DNA of 64,000 nucleotides, from NCBI GenBank assembly GCA_902826815.1, contig CADEGF010000015.1, positions 1-64,000 on the forward strand. The letters are read 5' to 3'. Under the pieces are notes generated by a model that worked only from the letters and a program-made list of their open reading frames with translations, searched no databases and was not told the origin of the DNA. The DNA comes from an uncultured Mycobacteriaceae bacterium. GTDB taxonomy: Bacteria > Actinomycetota > Actinomycetes > Mycobacteriales > Mycobacteriaceae. Positions 53,307-62,075 of this stretch are shown one piece after another. How positions within the stretch are numbered: the stretch's first letter is position 1; each line of letters begins with the position of its first letter. Position numbers and translations under genes: made by a program.

Positions 53307-54152
53307 ATGGGACAGATCGACGACCTCTGGCGCTACGACGGCCGCCGCGCCGTCGTCACCGGCTGTGGCTCCGGTATCGGCGCCGAAGTAGCACGGCAGC
53401 TCACCGAGCTGGGCGCGGAGGTCGTCGGTTTGGACGTGAAGCGACCCGCGCTGCAGCTCAAGGAGTTCCACGAGCTCGACCTGTCCGATCCGGCGTCGAT
53501 CGAACATGCTGTCGCGGCGATCGACGGTCCCGTCGACGCGCTCTTCAACATCGCAGGCGTGTCGTCGGGCATCGGTGACCCTCTGCGGGTGGTGGCGATC
53601 AACTTCCTGGGCACTCGTCAGCTCACGGAGGCTGTGGTCCCGTCGATGCCGCCGGGGTCGGCGATCGCGAGCGTCTCCTCGCTGGCCGCCTCGGAGTACC
53701 GCGCCAACGCCGCGGTGACCGCAGGTCTGTTGGACACTGCCACGATGGCCGATGGCATCGACTGGTGTGAACGCAACCCGCAGCCGGTCAAAGACGGTGG
53801 TGGCTACCGGCTGTCAAAGGAAGCGCTCATCCTGTACGGGATGGCGAACGTTTCGACGCTCGGCGGCAAGGGCATCCGGATCAACTGCACCGCGCCGGGA
53901 GTCACCGACACGCCGATCCTCGACCAACTCCGTAGTGCATACGGGCAGGAGTTCCTCGATTCCTTCCAGACACCACTTGGCCGCGTCGCAGGCCCTGACG
54001 AGCAGGCGAGTGTGCTGGTGTTCCTGAACAGTAACGCGGCAAGATACATCACCGGACAGGTGATCTGGGTGGACGGCGGTTCGGTCGCCGAGCGGGTGTT
54101 CGGGGACGTGTCCGACGAACTGAAAAGGACGGAACATGGCCAGCCTGAGTGA
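53307..54152 (+). CDS. short-chain dehydrogenase, 3alpha-HSD/coniferyl-alcohol dehydrogenase-like
   Basis: A 281-residue SDR. Motifs: TGCGSGIGAE near residue 19, FNIAGVSS replacing NAG, a Ser in SVSSLAA, and catalytic YRLSKEA. The missing long helix between the cofactor region and NAG resembles 3alpha-hydroxysteroid dehydrogenases of the coniferyl-alcohol subgroup. It would oxidise a ring or side-chain hydroxyl. The gene is 23 bases after the monooxygenase and overlaps the cyclase-family gene by 17 bases. Confidence 0.88.
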   Translation: MGQIDDLWRYDGRRAVVTGCGSGIGAEVARQLTELGAEVVGLDVKRPALQLKEFHELDLSDPASIEHAVAAIDGPVDALFNIAGVSSGIGDPLRVVAINFLGTRQLTEAVVPSMPPGSAIASVSSLAASEYRANAAVTAGLLDTATMADGIDWCERNPQPVKDGGGYRLSKEALILYGMANVSTLGGKGIRINCTAPGVTDTPILDQLRSAYGQEFLDSFQTPLGRVAGPDEQASVLVFLNSNAARYITGQVIWVDGGSVAERVFGDVSDELKRTEHGQPE

Positions 54153-55125
54153 TTTTCGGCGCGTCGCCGACGACGTCCGCAACTGGGGCAGGTGGGGTGA
54201 TGACGACGAACTCGGCACCCTGAACCTGATCACCGCCGAGAAGGTCGAGCAGGCCGCGAGCCTCGTCAAACACGGCAGAGTGTTCCCGCTCGGTGTGGAC
54301 TTCGGTTCGTCGGGTCCGCAGGGGGCTTTCGCATACCGGCAGAACCCCACACACGTGATGACGATCGACGGCGGCGATGCGTCGACACTGCTCGAGTTCG
54401 GTCCCAAATGGCTGAAAAACACCGCTGCCGTTCAGTTGAGCAGCTACTCGGAGGCCGGGCCGATGCGCTTCAACGACGACATGATCATCATGCCGTTGCA
54501 GGCCGCCACCCAGTGGGATGCGTTGTCGCACGTTTACTACGAGGACAAGCTCTACAACGGGTTCCCGGCGAATTCGGTGACGAGCCTCGGCGCGTTCCAC
54601 TGCGGTATCGACAAGGTGGACGTCAAGGGCATCACATCGCGCGCTGTGCTGCTCGACATCGCCCGCCTGCGCGGTGTGGAGACGTTTTGCGAGGTCGAAA
54701 ACCCGATCACGCCTGCCGAACTCGACGATGCGGCGCGCACGCAGGGCGTCACCGTCACCAGCGGTGACATCGTGCTGGTCCGGACCGGCTGGTGGGCTCG
54801 CTTTCTCGAGACGGGCGACGGTGCCGAGCCCGGTGCGGGGCTTGACTGGACGTGCGCGTCCTGGCTGCACGACCACGAGGTGGCCGCCGTCGCCGCAGAC
54901 AACCTGATGGTCGAGAACCCCGTCTCCGCTGTCGACGGTGCGATCCTGCCGATGCACATGCTGTGCCTGCGCGATATGGGCCTGATACTCGGCGAGTACT
55001 GGGACCTCAACGGCGTGGCCGCCGATTGCGCCGCCGACGGTGTGTACGAATTCCAACTCATCGCACCGCCGCTCCGGGTCACGGGGGCGGTTGGATCACC
55101 GGTGAATCCCATTGCGATCAAGTAG
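54136..55125 (+). CDS. cyclase-family metal-dependent hydrolase (kynurenine formamidase-like fold)
   Basis: A 329-residue protein of the cyclase/formamidase family (PF04199-like). The motif for the metal site is seen as TQWDALSHVYYED, a variant of the HxGTHxDxxxH pattern in which the first histidines are replaced. GVLLDI-like VLLDIARLRG and LVRTGWW are typical. Members hydrolyse amides or lactones. In this operon the enzyme may open a lactone made by the luciferase-like monooxygenase; this is inference. Confidence 0.85.
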   Translation: MASLSDFRRVADDVRNWGRWGDDDELGTLNLITAEKVEQAASLVKHGRVFPLGVDFGSSGPQGAFAYRQNPTHVMTIDGGDASTLLEFGPKWLKNTAAVQLSSYSEAGPMRFNDDMIIMPLQAATQWDALSHVYYEDKLYNGFPANSVTSLGAFHCGIDKVDVKGITSRAVLLDIARLRGVETFCEVENPITPAELDDAARTQGVTVTSGDIVLVRTGWWARFLETGDGAEPGAGLDWTCASWLHDHEVAAVAADNLMVENPVSAVDGAILPMHMLCLRDMGLILGEYWDLNGVAADCAADGVYEFQLIAPPLRVTGAVGSPVNPIAIK

Positions 55126-55134
55126 GTATCAACG

Positions 55135-55725
55135 ATGACCACAACCACAACAACCGGCGGTGCGCCGTTCGTCGTCGGGCTCGGCGGAACACTGAGAGCC
55201 AACTCGTCGACCGAACGGGCCCTGCGCTATTGCCTGACGTCCGTCGAACGACAGGGCGGACGCACCAGGTTCTTCAGCGGTCCCGAACTCGACCTGCCGA
55301 TGTACGCGCCGCACGAATTGAAGCGGACCCCGAAGGCACTCGAGTTGGTCAGCGCGCTACGCGACGCCGACGCCGTCGTGGTGGGATCACCCGGCTACCA
55401 CGGAGCAATCTCCGGGTTGGTGAAGAACGCTCTCGACTACATCGAGGACCTGCGCGAGGACCCCCGCGTGTACCTCGACAACACGCCGTGGGGTTGCATC
55501 AGCTGCGCCTACGGCTGGCAGGCGGCCGTAAGCACGCTCGGTCAGCTGCGCAGCATCGGCCATGCGTTGCGCGCCTGGCCGACACCGCTCGGCGTCGCCA
55601 TCAACTCCGCGGACAAGATCTGGGACGAGTCGGGCGAGCTGGTCGACGACGCCGTCCAGGGACAGCTCGACATGCTGGCGACGCAGGTGCTCGCGCACGC
55701 CCGCGCCGCGTGGGAAACGGCGTGA
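55135..55725 (+). CDS. NAD(P)H-dependent FMN reductase
   Basis: A 196-residue flavodoxin-like FMN reductase. Signature parts are VVGLGGTLRANSSTERALRYCL at the start, FSGPELDLPMYAP, and VVGSPGYHGAISGLVKNALDYIEDL near residues 81-105, the SsuE/ChrR flavin-binding strand. It supplies FMNH2 or reduces quinones. The closest customer in the operon is the luciferase-like monooxygenase at 51946. The following hydrolase starts inside its stop (GTGA), so the genes are co-translated. Confidence 0.92.
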   Translation: MTTTTTTGGAPFVVGLGGTLRANSSTERALRYCLTSVERQGGRTRFFSGPELDLPMYAPHELKRTPKALELVSALRDADAVVVGSPGYHGAISGLVKNALDYIEDLREDPRVYLDNTPWGCISCAYGWQAAVSTLGQLRSIGHALRAWPTPLGVAINSADKIWDESGELVDDAVQGQLDMLATQVLAHARAAWETA

Positions 55726-56558
55726 CGCAGCGCAAGACGGTACTCGTCGACGGGCTGACCACCGGCTATCTCGAAGCGGGACAAGGTGATCCGGTCGTCC
55801 TGCTGCACGGCGGGGAGTTCGGTATCAACGCGGACCTCGGCTGGGAACACAACATCGCCGCGCTGGCCGCGCACTACCGCGTGTTGGCGCTCGACATGCT
55901 CGGGTTCGGGCAGACGGCGAAGGTCATCGACTTCAACGACGGTCGCGGCATGCGGATCCGGCACATCGCCCGATTCTGCGATGCGGTCGGCGTCGACGCG
56001 GCGCACTTCGTCGGGAACTCGATGGGTGCGGTCAATATGTTCGTCGACGCCACATCGGAGTCCCCGCAGCTGCCCGCCCGAAGCCTGACGATGATCTGCG
56101 GTGGCGGTGAGATTCAGCGCAACGAGCATTCGGCTGCGCTGTACGACTACAACGCTACGCCGGCAGGTATGAAGCGCATAGTCGTCGCCCTGTTTCACAG
56201 TCGGGACTTCCATGACGACGCATACGTGCAGCGGCGCTACGAGTCCAGCATCGCGCCAGGCGCGTGGGAGGCGTTGGCCGCAGCCAGATTCCGTCGGCCC
56301 GGGCTGGAACCACCTCCGCCGCCGTCGAGCAAGCGGGCCTACGACCGCATCGCGGTGCCGACACTGGTCGTCGAGGGCGCGGACGACAAACTGCTGCCCG
56401 CCGGCTGGGCGGCCGAGATCGCCGCGCAGATTTCCGACGGCCGGTCGGCGGTCATCGAGCGGGCAGGCCACTGTCCGCAGATCGAACAGCCCGCCGCGGT
56501 GAACGAACTGCTGTTGGAGTTTCTCGGCGGCGTAACTCGAGAGAGGACGGCGAGCTAG
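55722..56558 (+). CDS. alpha/beta-hydrolase
   Basis: A 278-residue alpha/beta-hydrolase. The triad is Ser in VGNSMGA, Asp in VEGADDKLLP and His in RAGHCPQIE, with the oxyanion motif LLHGGEFG. It resembles meta-cleavage or lactone/ester hydrolases and is a second member beside the one at 46779. The start is GTG 55722 overlapping the reductase stop; the very long open frame upstream is antisense-like shadow of other genes and is rejected. It may hydrolyse a ring-cleavage or ester intermediate. Confidence 0.87.
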   Translation: MTQRKTVLVDGLTTGYLEAGQGDPVVLLHGGEFGINADLGWEHNIAALAAHYRVLALDMLGFGQTAKVIDFNDGRGMRIRHIARFCDAVGVDAAHFVGNSMGAVNMFVDATSESPQLPARSLTMICGGGEIQRNEHSAALYDYNATPAGMKRIVVALFHSRDFHDDAYVQRRYESSIAPGAWEALAAARFRRPGLEPPPPPSSKRAYDRIAVPTLVVEGADDKLLPAGWAAEIAAQISDGRSAVIERAGHCPQIEQPAAVNELLLEFLGGVTRERTAS

Positions 56559-57370
56559 TGAGCAACGAACTCGACGGCAAGGTCGCAATCGTCACCGGTG
56601 GGGCGGCTGGACTGGGCGAGGGGATGTCGCGACGGTTCGCCGCGGAAGGCGCCAGGGTGCTGATCGCCGACGTCGACGGCGACGCCGGGGCGGCACTGGC
56701 CGACGACATCGGGAGCAATGCGCTGTTCGTCGAGGCGGACGTGTCTGTGCTCGACCAGATCAGCAGCCTGGTGTCGACGGCCGTCGAGCAGTTCGGCGGC
56801 CTGCAGGTGATGGTCAACAACGCCGGCGTGTCGAGCACCATGCACCGCAGCATCTTCGACGACGACTTCGCGGACTTCGAGAGGGTGATGGCGGTGAACC
56901 TGCGGGCCGTGATGGCGGGCACGCGCGATGCCGCGAAGCAGATGCGGGAGGCAGGCACCGGCGGATCAATCATCAACATCACCTCGATCGGCGGAATCCT
57001 CGCCGGCGGCGGCGTTCTGACATACCGGGCGTCGAAGGCCGCCGTCATCCAGTTCACGAAGTCGGCCGCAATCGAGTTGGCCCACTACGAGATCCGTGTC
57101 AACGCCATCGCTCCCGGCAACATCCGAACCGCGATCGTGCGGAAGTCCGCGGCGGGAGAGGACCTCGAGAAGCTCGAGGAGTTCGAGGCCAAGATCCGCG
57201 AGACGATGCGCAACGACCGCCCGCTGAAGCGCGAGGGCACAGCCGAGGACGTCGCCGAGGCGGCGCTGTACTTCGCCACCGATCGGTCGCGGTATGTGAC
57301 GGGAACCGTCTTGCCCGTCGACGGGGGCACGGTGGCGGGCAAGGTGCTCCCCCGCAAGCCGAAGGCGTGA
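56558..57370 (+). CDS. short-chain dehydrogenase/reductase
   Basis: A 270-residue classical SDR: TGGAAGLGEGM at the cofactor site, DVD as acidic specificity residue for NAD, NNAGVSS, a serine in INITSIGG, catalytic YRASKAA, and the C-terminal TGTVLPVDGGT. It oxidises an alcohol with NAD. GTG 56558 shares one base with the stop of the hydrolase. It is the last gene of the ring-cleavage operon; a dispersed inverted repeat follows 11 bases after its stop and could act as terminator. Confidence 0.9.
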   Translation: MSNELDGKVAIVTGGAAGLGEGMSRRFAAEGARVLIADVDGDAGAALADDIGSNALFVEADVSVLDQISSLVSTAVEQFGGLQVMVNNAGVSSTMHRSIFDDDFADFERVMAVNLRAVMAGTRDAAKQMREAGTGGSIINITSIGGILAGGGVLTYRASKAAVIQFTKSAAIELAHYEIRVNAIAPGNIRTAIVRKSAAGEDLEKLEEFEAKIRETMRNDRPLKREGTAEDVAEAALYFATDRSRYVTGTVLPVDGGTVAGKVLPRKPKA

Positions 57371-57381
57371 CTTTTTCACCG

Positions 57382-57443
57382 CGCGAGCAGACGCAAAAGT
57401 CCGGCTTTTGCGGCGTGTCGGGGTGCGTTTGTGTCTGCTCGCG
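57382..57443. repeat. dispersed inverted repeat (GCGAGCAGACGCA family), copy 3
   Basis: Left arm CGCGAGCAGACGCAAAAG begins at 57382, and the right arm ending at 57443 reads GTGTCTGCTCGCG, matching with one G/A difference near the loop. It lies between the SDR end and the TetR gene. Third copy of the family at 37609 and 39307. Probably a terminator-like or mobile palindromic unit. Confidence 0.66.
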
Positions 57444-57462
57444 AAAGTTCCGGAGTTTTAAA

Positions 57463-57478
57463 TCAGTCGCTTGACTTA
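57463..57478. promoter_or_regulatory. inverted repeat upstream of TetR gene, candidate operator
   Basis: TCAGTC and GACTTA flank GCTT, with inner arms AGTC/GACT perfect and one outer mismatch. It is 27 bases upstream of the TetR start at 57506. The TTGACT inside could double as a -35 box. It is different from the TGACTnnAGTCA sites at 23.6-25.2 kb because the arms face the other way. Confidence 0.4.
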
Positions 57479-57505
57479 ATAGGGTTGGGCAGGTTGACTG
57501 TCACC

Positions 57506-58159
57506 GTGACCACTGCCAGAGCGGTGCGCGCCGACCGGGCGAGCAATACACAAGAGGCGATCCTGAAGGCGGCCGAGCGGCTGTACGCGGAGCACGGTGT
57601 CTTCGCGGTATCGAATCGCCAGGTCAGCGAGGCGGCGGGGCAGGGGAACAACGCCGCGGTCGGCTACCACTTCGGCACCAAGACCGATCTGGTGCGCGCG
57701 ATCGAACAGAAGCACCGTGCGTCCATCGAACAGTTGCTGGAGCGGATGGTGGCCGGTATCGGTGACTCCGCTGAACTGCGCGACTGGATCACCTGCATGG
57801 TCTGCTCGCTGACCGAACACCTGGCCCAACTCGGCAACCCGACGACCTACGCCCGGTTCGCCGCCCAAGCACTGGCCGACCCCGAATACCAGAAGATCGT
57901 CGTTCGCGATGCTCTAGCGTCGACTTCGCTGGTGCAGGTCGTCGAGGGCATCACCCGCTGCCTGCCCGAACTGCCGATGGCCGTGGTGACCGAACGCAAC
58001 ATCATGGTGCGCAACCTGATGATGCACACCTGCGCCGACTTCGAACGGGCCTTCGCCGATGGCGAAGGCGTGCCCCGAACGAGCTGGGCGGCGGTCGGGT
58101 CCGGGCTGATCGACGCGATCGTCGGACTCTGGCTGGCGCCCGTTTCGGAGCATCCGTGA
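57506..58159 (+). CDS. TetR-family regulator
   Basis: A 217-residue TetR repressor. The DNA-binding domain includes ILKAAERLYAEHGVFAVSNRQVSEAAGQGNN-type sequence, here with recognition-helix text AVGYHFGTKTDLV. The C-terminal domain contains several cysteines (CMVCSL) that are unusual for the family. GTG 57506 is the likely start, with GGCAGG upstream; TTG 57494 is an alternative. It is first in an operon with the ferredoxin (1-base gap) and P450, which it probably represses, together with itself. Confidence 0.9.
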   Translation: MTTARAVRADRASNTQEAILKAAERLYAEHGVFAVSNRQVSEAAGQGNNAAVGYHFGTKTDLVRAIEQKHRASIEQLLERMVAGIGDSAELRDWITCMVCSLTEHLAQLGNPTTYARFAAQALADPEYQKIVVRDALASTSLVQVVEGITRCLPELPMAVVTERNIMVRNLMMHTCADFERAFADGEGVPRTSWAAVGSGLIDAIVGLWLAPVSEHP

Positions 58160-58160
58160 C

Positions 58161-58355
58161 ATGAAAGTGATTGTCGACCAGGACAAGTGCGTGTCATCCG
58201 GTCAATGCGTACTCAACGCAACGGAAGTCTTCGACCAACGCGACGACGACGGCGTCGTCCTCCTGCTCAACGACAACCCATCGTCCGAACAAGCAACCAA
58301 CGTCCGCAATGCCGCCGCGGCCTGCCCGGCCCTGGCGATCGACATCGAGGAATGA
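58161..58355 (+). CDS. 3Fe-4S ferredoxin (P450 electron donor)
   Basis: A 64-residue ferredoxin. The ligands are in KCVSSGQC (C-x5-C) and the C-terminal ACPALAI, with the missing fourth Cys that gives a [3Fe-4S] cluster, typical of actinobacterial P450 ferredoxins. It lies directly upstream of the P450 at 58365 and is most likely its donor. It could also serve other P450s of the window, since this is the only 3Fe-4S ferredoxin here. Confidence 0.95.
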   Translation: MKVIVDQDKCVSSGQCVLNATEVFDQRDDDGVVLLLNDNPSSEQATNVRNAAAACPALAIDIEE

Positions 58356-58364
58356 CGAAGGCTT

Positions 58365-59606
58365 ATGTCTGAAACCCTGACCGCCAACGCATCCGGCGCG
58401 ACAGCCGACGTCCCCGAATACCCGATGGACCGCGACGCGCGCTGCCCGTTCGCGCCGCCCCCGCAGATGCTGAAGATGAACGAGACGAAACCGCTGTCCC
58501 GCGTGCGGATCTGGAACGGCACGACGCCGTGGCTGATCACCGGTCACGAGGTGGCCCGCACACTGTTCGCGGATCCTCGCGTCAGCGTCGACGATCGTCT
58601 CGACGGCTTCCCACACTGGAACGAGCACATGCTCTCGACAGTGAACAAGCGGCCGCGGTCGGTCTTCACCTCCGACGCCGAGGAGCACACCCGCTTCCGC
58701 CGGATGTTGTCCAAGCCGTTCACATTCCGTCGCGTCGAGGCTCTGCGGCCGGTGATCCAGGACGTCACCGACGAGTGCATCGACGCGATCCTGGCAGGCC
58801 CGCAGCCCGCCGACCTGGTGGCCAAGCTCGCGCTTCCCGTGCCAACCCGGGTGATCAGCGACATGCTCGGGGTGCCCTACTCCGACCACGAGTTCTTCCA
58901 AGAGCACGCCAACGCAGGCCTGGCCCGCTACGCAGCCGCGGACGCCATGCAGAAGGGTGCGTTCAGCCTGCATCAGTACCTGGTCAACCTCGTCGAGGAG
59001 AAGCAGGCCAACCCGTCCGAGGATGCGGTGTCCGATCTGGCCGAGCGGGTGACCGCGGGCGAGATCAGCGTCAAGGAAGCCGCGCAGCTGGGCACCGGCC
59101 TGTTGATCGCCGGGCACGAGACCACCGCGAACATGATCGGCATCGGCATCCTGGCACTGCTCGAGAACCCGGAACAGGCTTCGCTGCTTCGCGATTCCGA
59201 CGATCCGAAGTTCATCGCCAACGCGGTCGAAGAGCTGATGCGATACCTGTCGATCATTCAGACCGGCCAGCGCCGGATCGCCACCGAGGACATCGAGATC
59301 GGCGGCGAGACCATTCGCGCGGGTGAGGGCATCATCCTCGACCTCGCACCCGCCAACTGGGACGGCGTCGCCTACCCCGAACCCGACAAGCTCGACCTCG
59401 GCCGCGACGTCGGCCAGCAGCTCGGCTTCGGCTACGGCCGCCACCAATGTGTCGGGCAGCAGCTCGCCAGGGCCGAGATGCAGATCGTGTTCCCAACCCT
59501 GCTCAAGCGGATCCCGACGATGAAGCTGGCGATCCCGTTCGACGAAGTGCCGTTCAAACACGACCGGCTCGCCTTCGGCGTCTACGAACTTCCGGTGACC
59601 TGGTAG
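58365..59606 (+). CDS. cytochrome P450 (CYP105-like organisation)
   Basis: A 413-residue soluble P450 with I-helix AGHETTAN, ExxR in EELMRYLS, and heme loop FGYGRHQCVG with Cys at about residue 362. Its N-terminus reads YPMDRDARCPFAPPP, a familiar opening of CYP105-type enzymes. It forms a complete electron-accepting pair with the 3Fe-4S ferredoxin 9 bases upstream. The ferredoxin reductase is elsewhere. Possible role is hydroxylation in the same pathway or a self-contained xenobiotic oxidation under TetR control. Confidence 0.95.
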   Translation: MSETLTANASGATADVPEYPMDRDARCPFAPPPQMLKMNETKPLSRVRIWNGTTPWLITGHEVARTLFADPRVSVDDRLDGFPHWNEHMLSTVNKRPRSVFTSDAEEHTRFRRMLSKPFTFRRVEALRPVIQDVTDECIDAILAGPQPADLVAKLALPVPTRVISDMLGVPYSDHEFFQEHANAGLARYAAADAMQKGAFSLHQYLVNLVEEKQANPSEDAVSDLAERVTAGEISVKEAAQLGTGLLIAGHETTANMIGIGILALLENPEQASLLRDSDDPKFIANAVEELMRYLSIIQTGQRRIATEDIEIGGETIRAGEGIILDLAPANWDGVAYPEPDKLDLGRDVGQQLGFGYGRHQCVGQQLARAEMQIVFPTLLKRIPTMKLAIPFDEVPFKHDRLAFGVYELPVTW

Positions 59607-59661
59607 TCGCCGCCGGCTTAGAAAAACTGCACAGTCCCACAGCCCGATTGGAGCACCAAAG

Positions 59662-60828
59662 ATGTCTACGCCAACCGCGACTCTGTATCCCCCCGAGGGC
59701 TTCGGCGCGCCCAAGTACCGAAAGGGCCACGCCACAGGTGACTTCGGACTCCCCAAGGGCACCGAGATCTTCTCCGCCGACAACCACATCTCGGTGGCCG
59801 ACGACATCTTCTACGATCGCTTCCCCGAGGAGCTGAAGGGTGCGGCGCCGCGGATCTGGTACGAGGACGGCGCCTACATGGTCGGTATGAAGGGCAAGGC
59901 CTGGACGGGTGGCGACTTCGGCCGTGTGCTCATGCAGTACGACGATCTGGCCGGTGCCGCGTCGAACAACATCGAGGCCCGCGTCCGTGAGCTCAAAGAG
60001 GACGGCATCGACAAGGAGCTGGCGTTCCCCAACGCCGTGCTGGCCCTTTTTCACTATCCCGATAAGGCGTTGCGCGAGCGCGTGTTCCGCATCTACAACG
60101 AGCACATCGCCGATCTGCAGGAGCGCAGCAAGGGCCACTTCTATGGCGTCGGCCTGATCAACTGGTGGGACCCGAAGGGCACCCGCAGCACGCTCGAAGA
60201 GCTGAAGTCGCTCGGCCTGAAGACGTTCCTGCTGCCGCTCAACCCCGGCAAGGACGACGAAGGCAATATCTACGACTACGGCAGCACCGAAATGGACGCC
60301 GTATGGGACGAGATCGAGGCGGCGGGCGTTCCGGTCAGCCACCACATCGGCGAGACTCCGCCCAAGACGCCGTGCCAGCACAACAGCGTCGTCGTCGGCA
60401 TGATGGTCAACGTCGACTCGTTCCGCGAGCAGTTCGCCAAGTACGTCTTCTCCGGCATCCTGGACCGACATCCGACATTGAAGATCGGTTGGTTCGAGGG
60501 CGGAATCGCCTGGGTGCCAACGGCCCTGCAGGACGCCGAGCACATGCTGGCGTCCTACCGGCACATGTTCAACCACGACCTCAGCCACGACGTCCGCCAC
60601 TACTGGAGCGAGCACATGTGCGCTTCGTTCATGGTCGACCCGCTCGGGCTCGAGCTGATCGACAAGATCGGCGAGGACAACGTGATGTGGTCGTCGGACT
60701 ACCCGCACAACGAGTCGACCTTCGGATACTCGGAGAAGTCGCTGAAGACCGTCGTCGACGCCGTCGGCGCGGAGGCCGCGGTGAAGATCGTCAGCACCAA
60801 CATCAAGAACTTCCTGGGCGTCGAATGA
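59662..60828 (+). CDS. amidohydrolase-superfamily metal-dependent hydrolase or decarboxylase
   Basis: A 388-residue TIM-barrel amidohydrolase of the ACMSD-like (PF04909) branch. The first metal motif appears as SADNHIS near residue 34, later histidines in VSHHIGE and the aspartate region SSDYPHNEST near residue 345. Relatives decarboxylate or hydrolyse ring-cleavage products. It is 55 bases after the P450 stop, starting a new group with the M24 genes, whose start overlaps its stop. It may act on an amide/lactone or carboxyl group of the substrate. Confidence 0.88.
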   Translation: MSTPTATLYPPEGFGAPKYRKGHATGDFGLPKGTEIFSADNHISVADDIFYDRFPEELKGAAPRIWYEDGAYMVGMKGKAWTGGDFGRVLMQYDDLAGAASNNIEARVRELKEDGIDKELAFPNAVLALFHYPDKALRERVFRIYNEHIADLQERSKGHFYGVGLINWWDPKGTRSTLEELKSLGLKTFLLPLNPGKDDEGNIYDYGSTEMDAVWDEIEAAGVPVSHHIGETPPKTPCQHNSVVVGMMVNVDSFREQFAKYVFSGILDRHPTLKIGWFEGGIAWVPTALQDAEHMLASYRHMFNHDLSHDVRHYWSEHMCASFMVDPLGLELIDKIGEDNVMWSSDYPHNESTFGYSEKSLKTVVDAVGAEAAVKIVSTNIKNFLGVE

Positions 60829-62075
60829 CCGCGATCGCAACAGCGGGCAGCTCCGCCCGTGAGATTCCCGACCTGCCGGACATGGCGCGCATGTACCGCG
60901 AATGCGGTGCCAGGCTGCGCGGCTCCATGAAGGAGAAGGGCGTCGATGCGCTCGTCCTGCTCGGCAACGGCAACGTCGTGTACGCCACCGGCGCCAGCTG
61001 GCGACTGTTGGACGCCGGGCTCTCGCACGTCGAGCGCCCAGTGGCGATCGTGCTGGCCGACGACGAACATCCCCACCTGTTCATGCCGATGCGCGAAGGT
61101 TCGGTGTCCGAGACTGCCGAAACTGAGGTGCCCGCCGACCACGTGCACAGACCGCTCTACCTCGAATTCGACGAGGGGGTCGAGCATTTCGCCAAGGTGC
61201 TGGCCGACCTGGTTCCGGTGGGCGCCACCGTCGCCGTCGACGAACTGACCGGCGCGATGCGTCGCGCGCAGGCGCGGCTGTTCCCCTCGGGTCCGCCATC
61301 GGATGCCGCGCAGGTCGTCGGCCCGGCGAAGCTGGTCAAGACGGCCGACCAGATCTCATGCGTCCGCAATGCATGCCGCATCACCGAAGAAGCGATGGTC
61401 GACGTGCAGAAGGCACTCGCTCCCGGCGTTCGCCAGGTCGACCTGTCCGCGGCATTCGTCCGCCGCGCGTTCGAACTGGGTGCCACCGCCAACATGCTCG
61501 AGGCGATCTGGCAGGTGATGCCCACAACGAAAACCAGTGGCGCAGTGTGGACCATCACCGGTGACCTTGCGCTGCCGTTGCTGACCACGGAACGCGAACT
61601 GGCGCGTGGCGACGTGCTGTGGACCGACGTCAGCATCACCTACAACGGCTACTGCTCGGACTTCGGCCGCACCTGGCTGGTGGGCGACGAGCCGTCGGAC
61701 CGCCAGCACGCTCAGTACGACAAGTGGCGCGAAATCCTCGATGCCGTTCTCGCGGTCACCAGGGCAGGCGCGACGTCGGGTGACCTCGCCCGTGCCGGGA
61801 TCGCCGCAAACGGCGGACGCAAGCCGTGGCTGCCGCACTTCTACCTCGGGCACGGCATCGGTACCAACGCAGCCGAGATGCCGATGATCGGAACCGATCT
61901 CGGCCAGGAGTTCGACGACAACTTCGTGTTCCCCGCCGGAATGCTGCTCGTTCTCGAGCCGGTGATCTGGGAGGACGGGACCGGAGGCTACCGAAGCGAG
62001 GAGATCGTGGTGATCACCGAGGACGGCAACACCCGAATCACGGACTACCCCTACGCTCCCTATGGGCGGGTCTGA
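60825..62075 (+). CDS. M24 (creatinase/prolidase-fold) metalloenzyme
   Basis: A 416-residue M24-family protein with the pita-bread fold. Metal ligands seem intact: two Asp in WTDVSITYNGYCSDFGRTW, His in LGHGIG, Glu in LVLEPVIWEDG, and Glu in RSEEIVVITEDG. The N-terminal creatinase-type domain spans about residues 1-160. Family enzymes are aminopeptidases, prolidases or creatinases, so C-N hydrolysis of a non-peptide is possible. Start ATG overlaps the amidohydrolase stop by 4 bases; the very long frame upstream is rejected. It is paired with a second M24 protein. Confidence 0.9.
   Translation: MTAIATAGSSAREIPDLPDMARMYRECGARLRGSMKEKGVDALVLLGNGNVVYATGASWRLLDAGLSHVERPVAIVLADDEHPHLFMPMREGSVSETAETEVPADHVHRPLYLEFDEGVEHFAKVLADLVPVGATVAVDELTGAMRRAQARLFPSGPPSDAAQVVGPAKLVKTADQISCVRNACRITEEAMVDVQKALAPGVRQVDLSAAFVRRAFELGATANMLEAIWQVMPTTKTSGAVWTITGDLALPLLTTERELARGDVLWTDVSITYNGYCSDFGRTWLVGDEPSDRQHAQYDKWREILDAVLAVTRAGATSGDLARAGIAANGGRKPWLPHFYLGHGIGTNAAEMPMIGTDLGQEFDDNFVFPAGMLLVLEPVIWEDGTGGYRSEEIVVITEDGNTRITDYPYAPYGRV

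Noticed and set aside
54852-55721. Very long frame upstream of the alpha/beta-hydrolase
   Set aside because: It is a shadow of the cyclase-family and FMN reductase genes, with arginine-rich composition and no domain.
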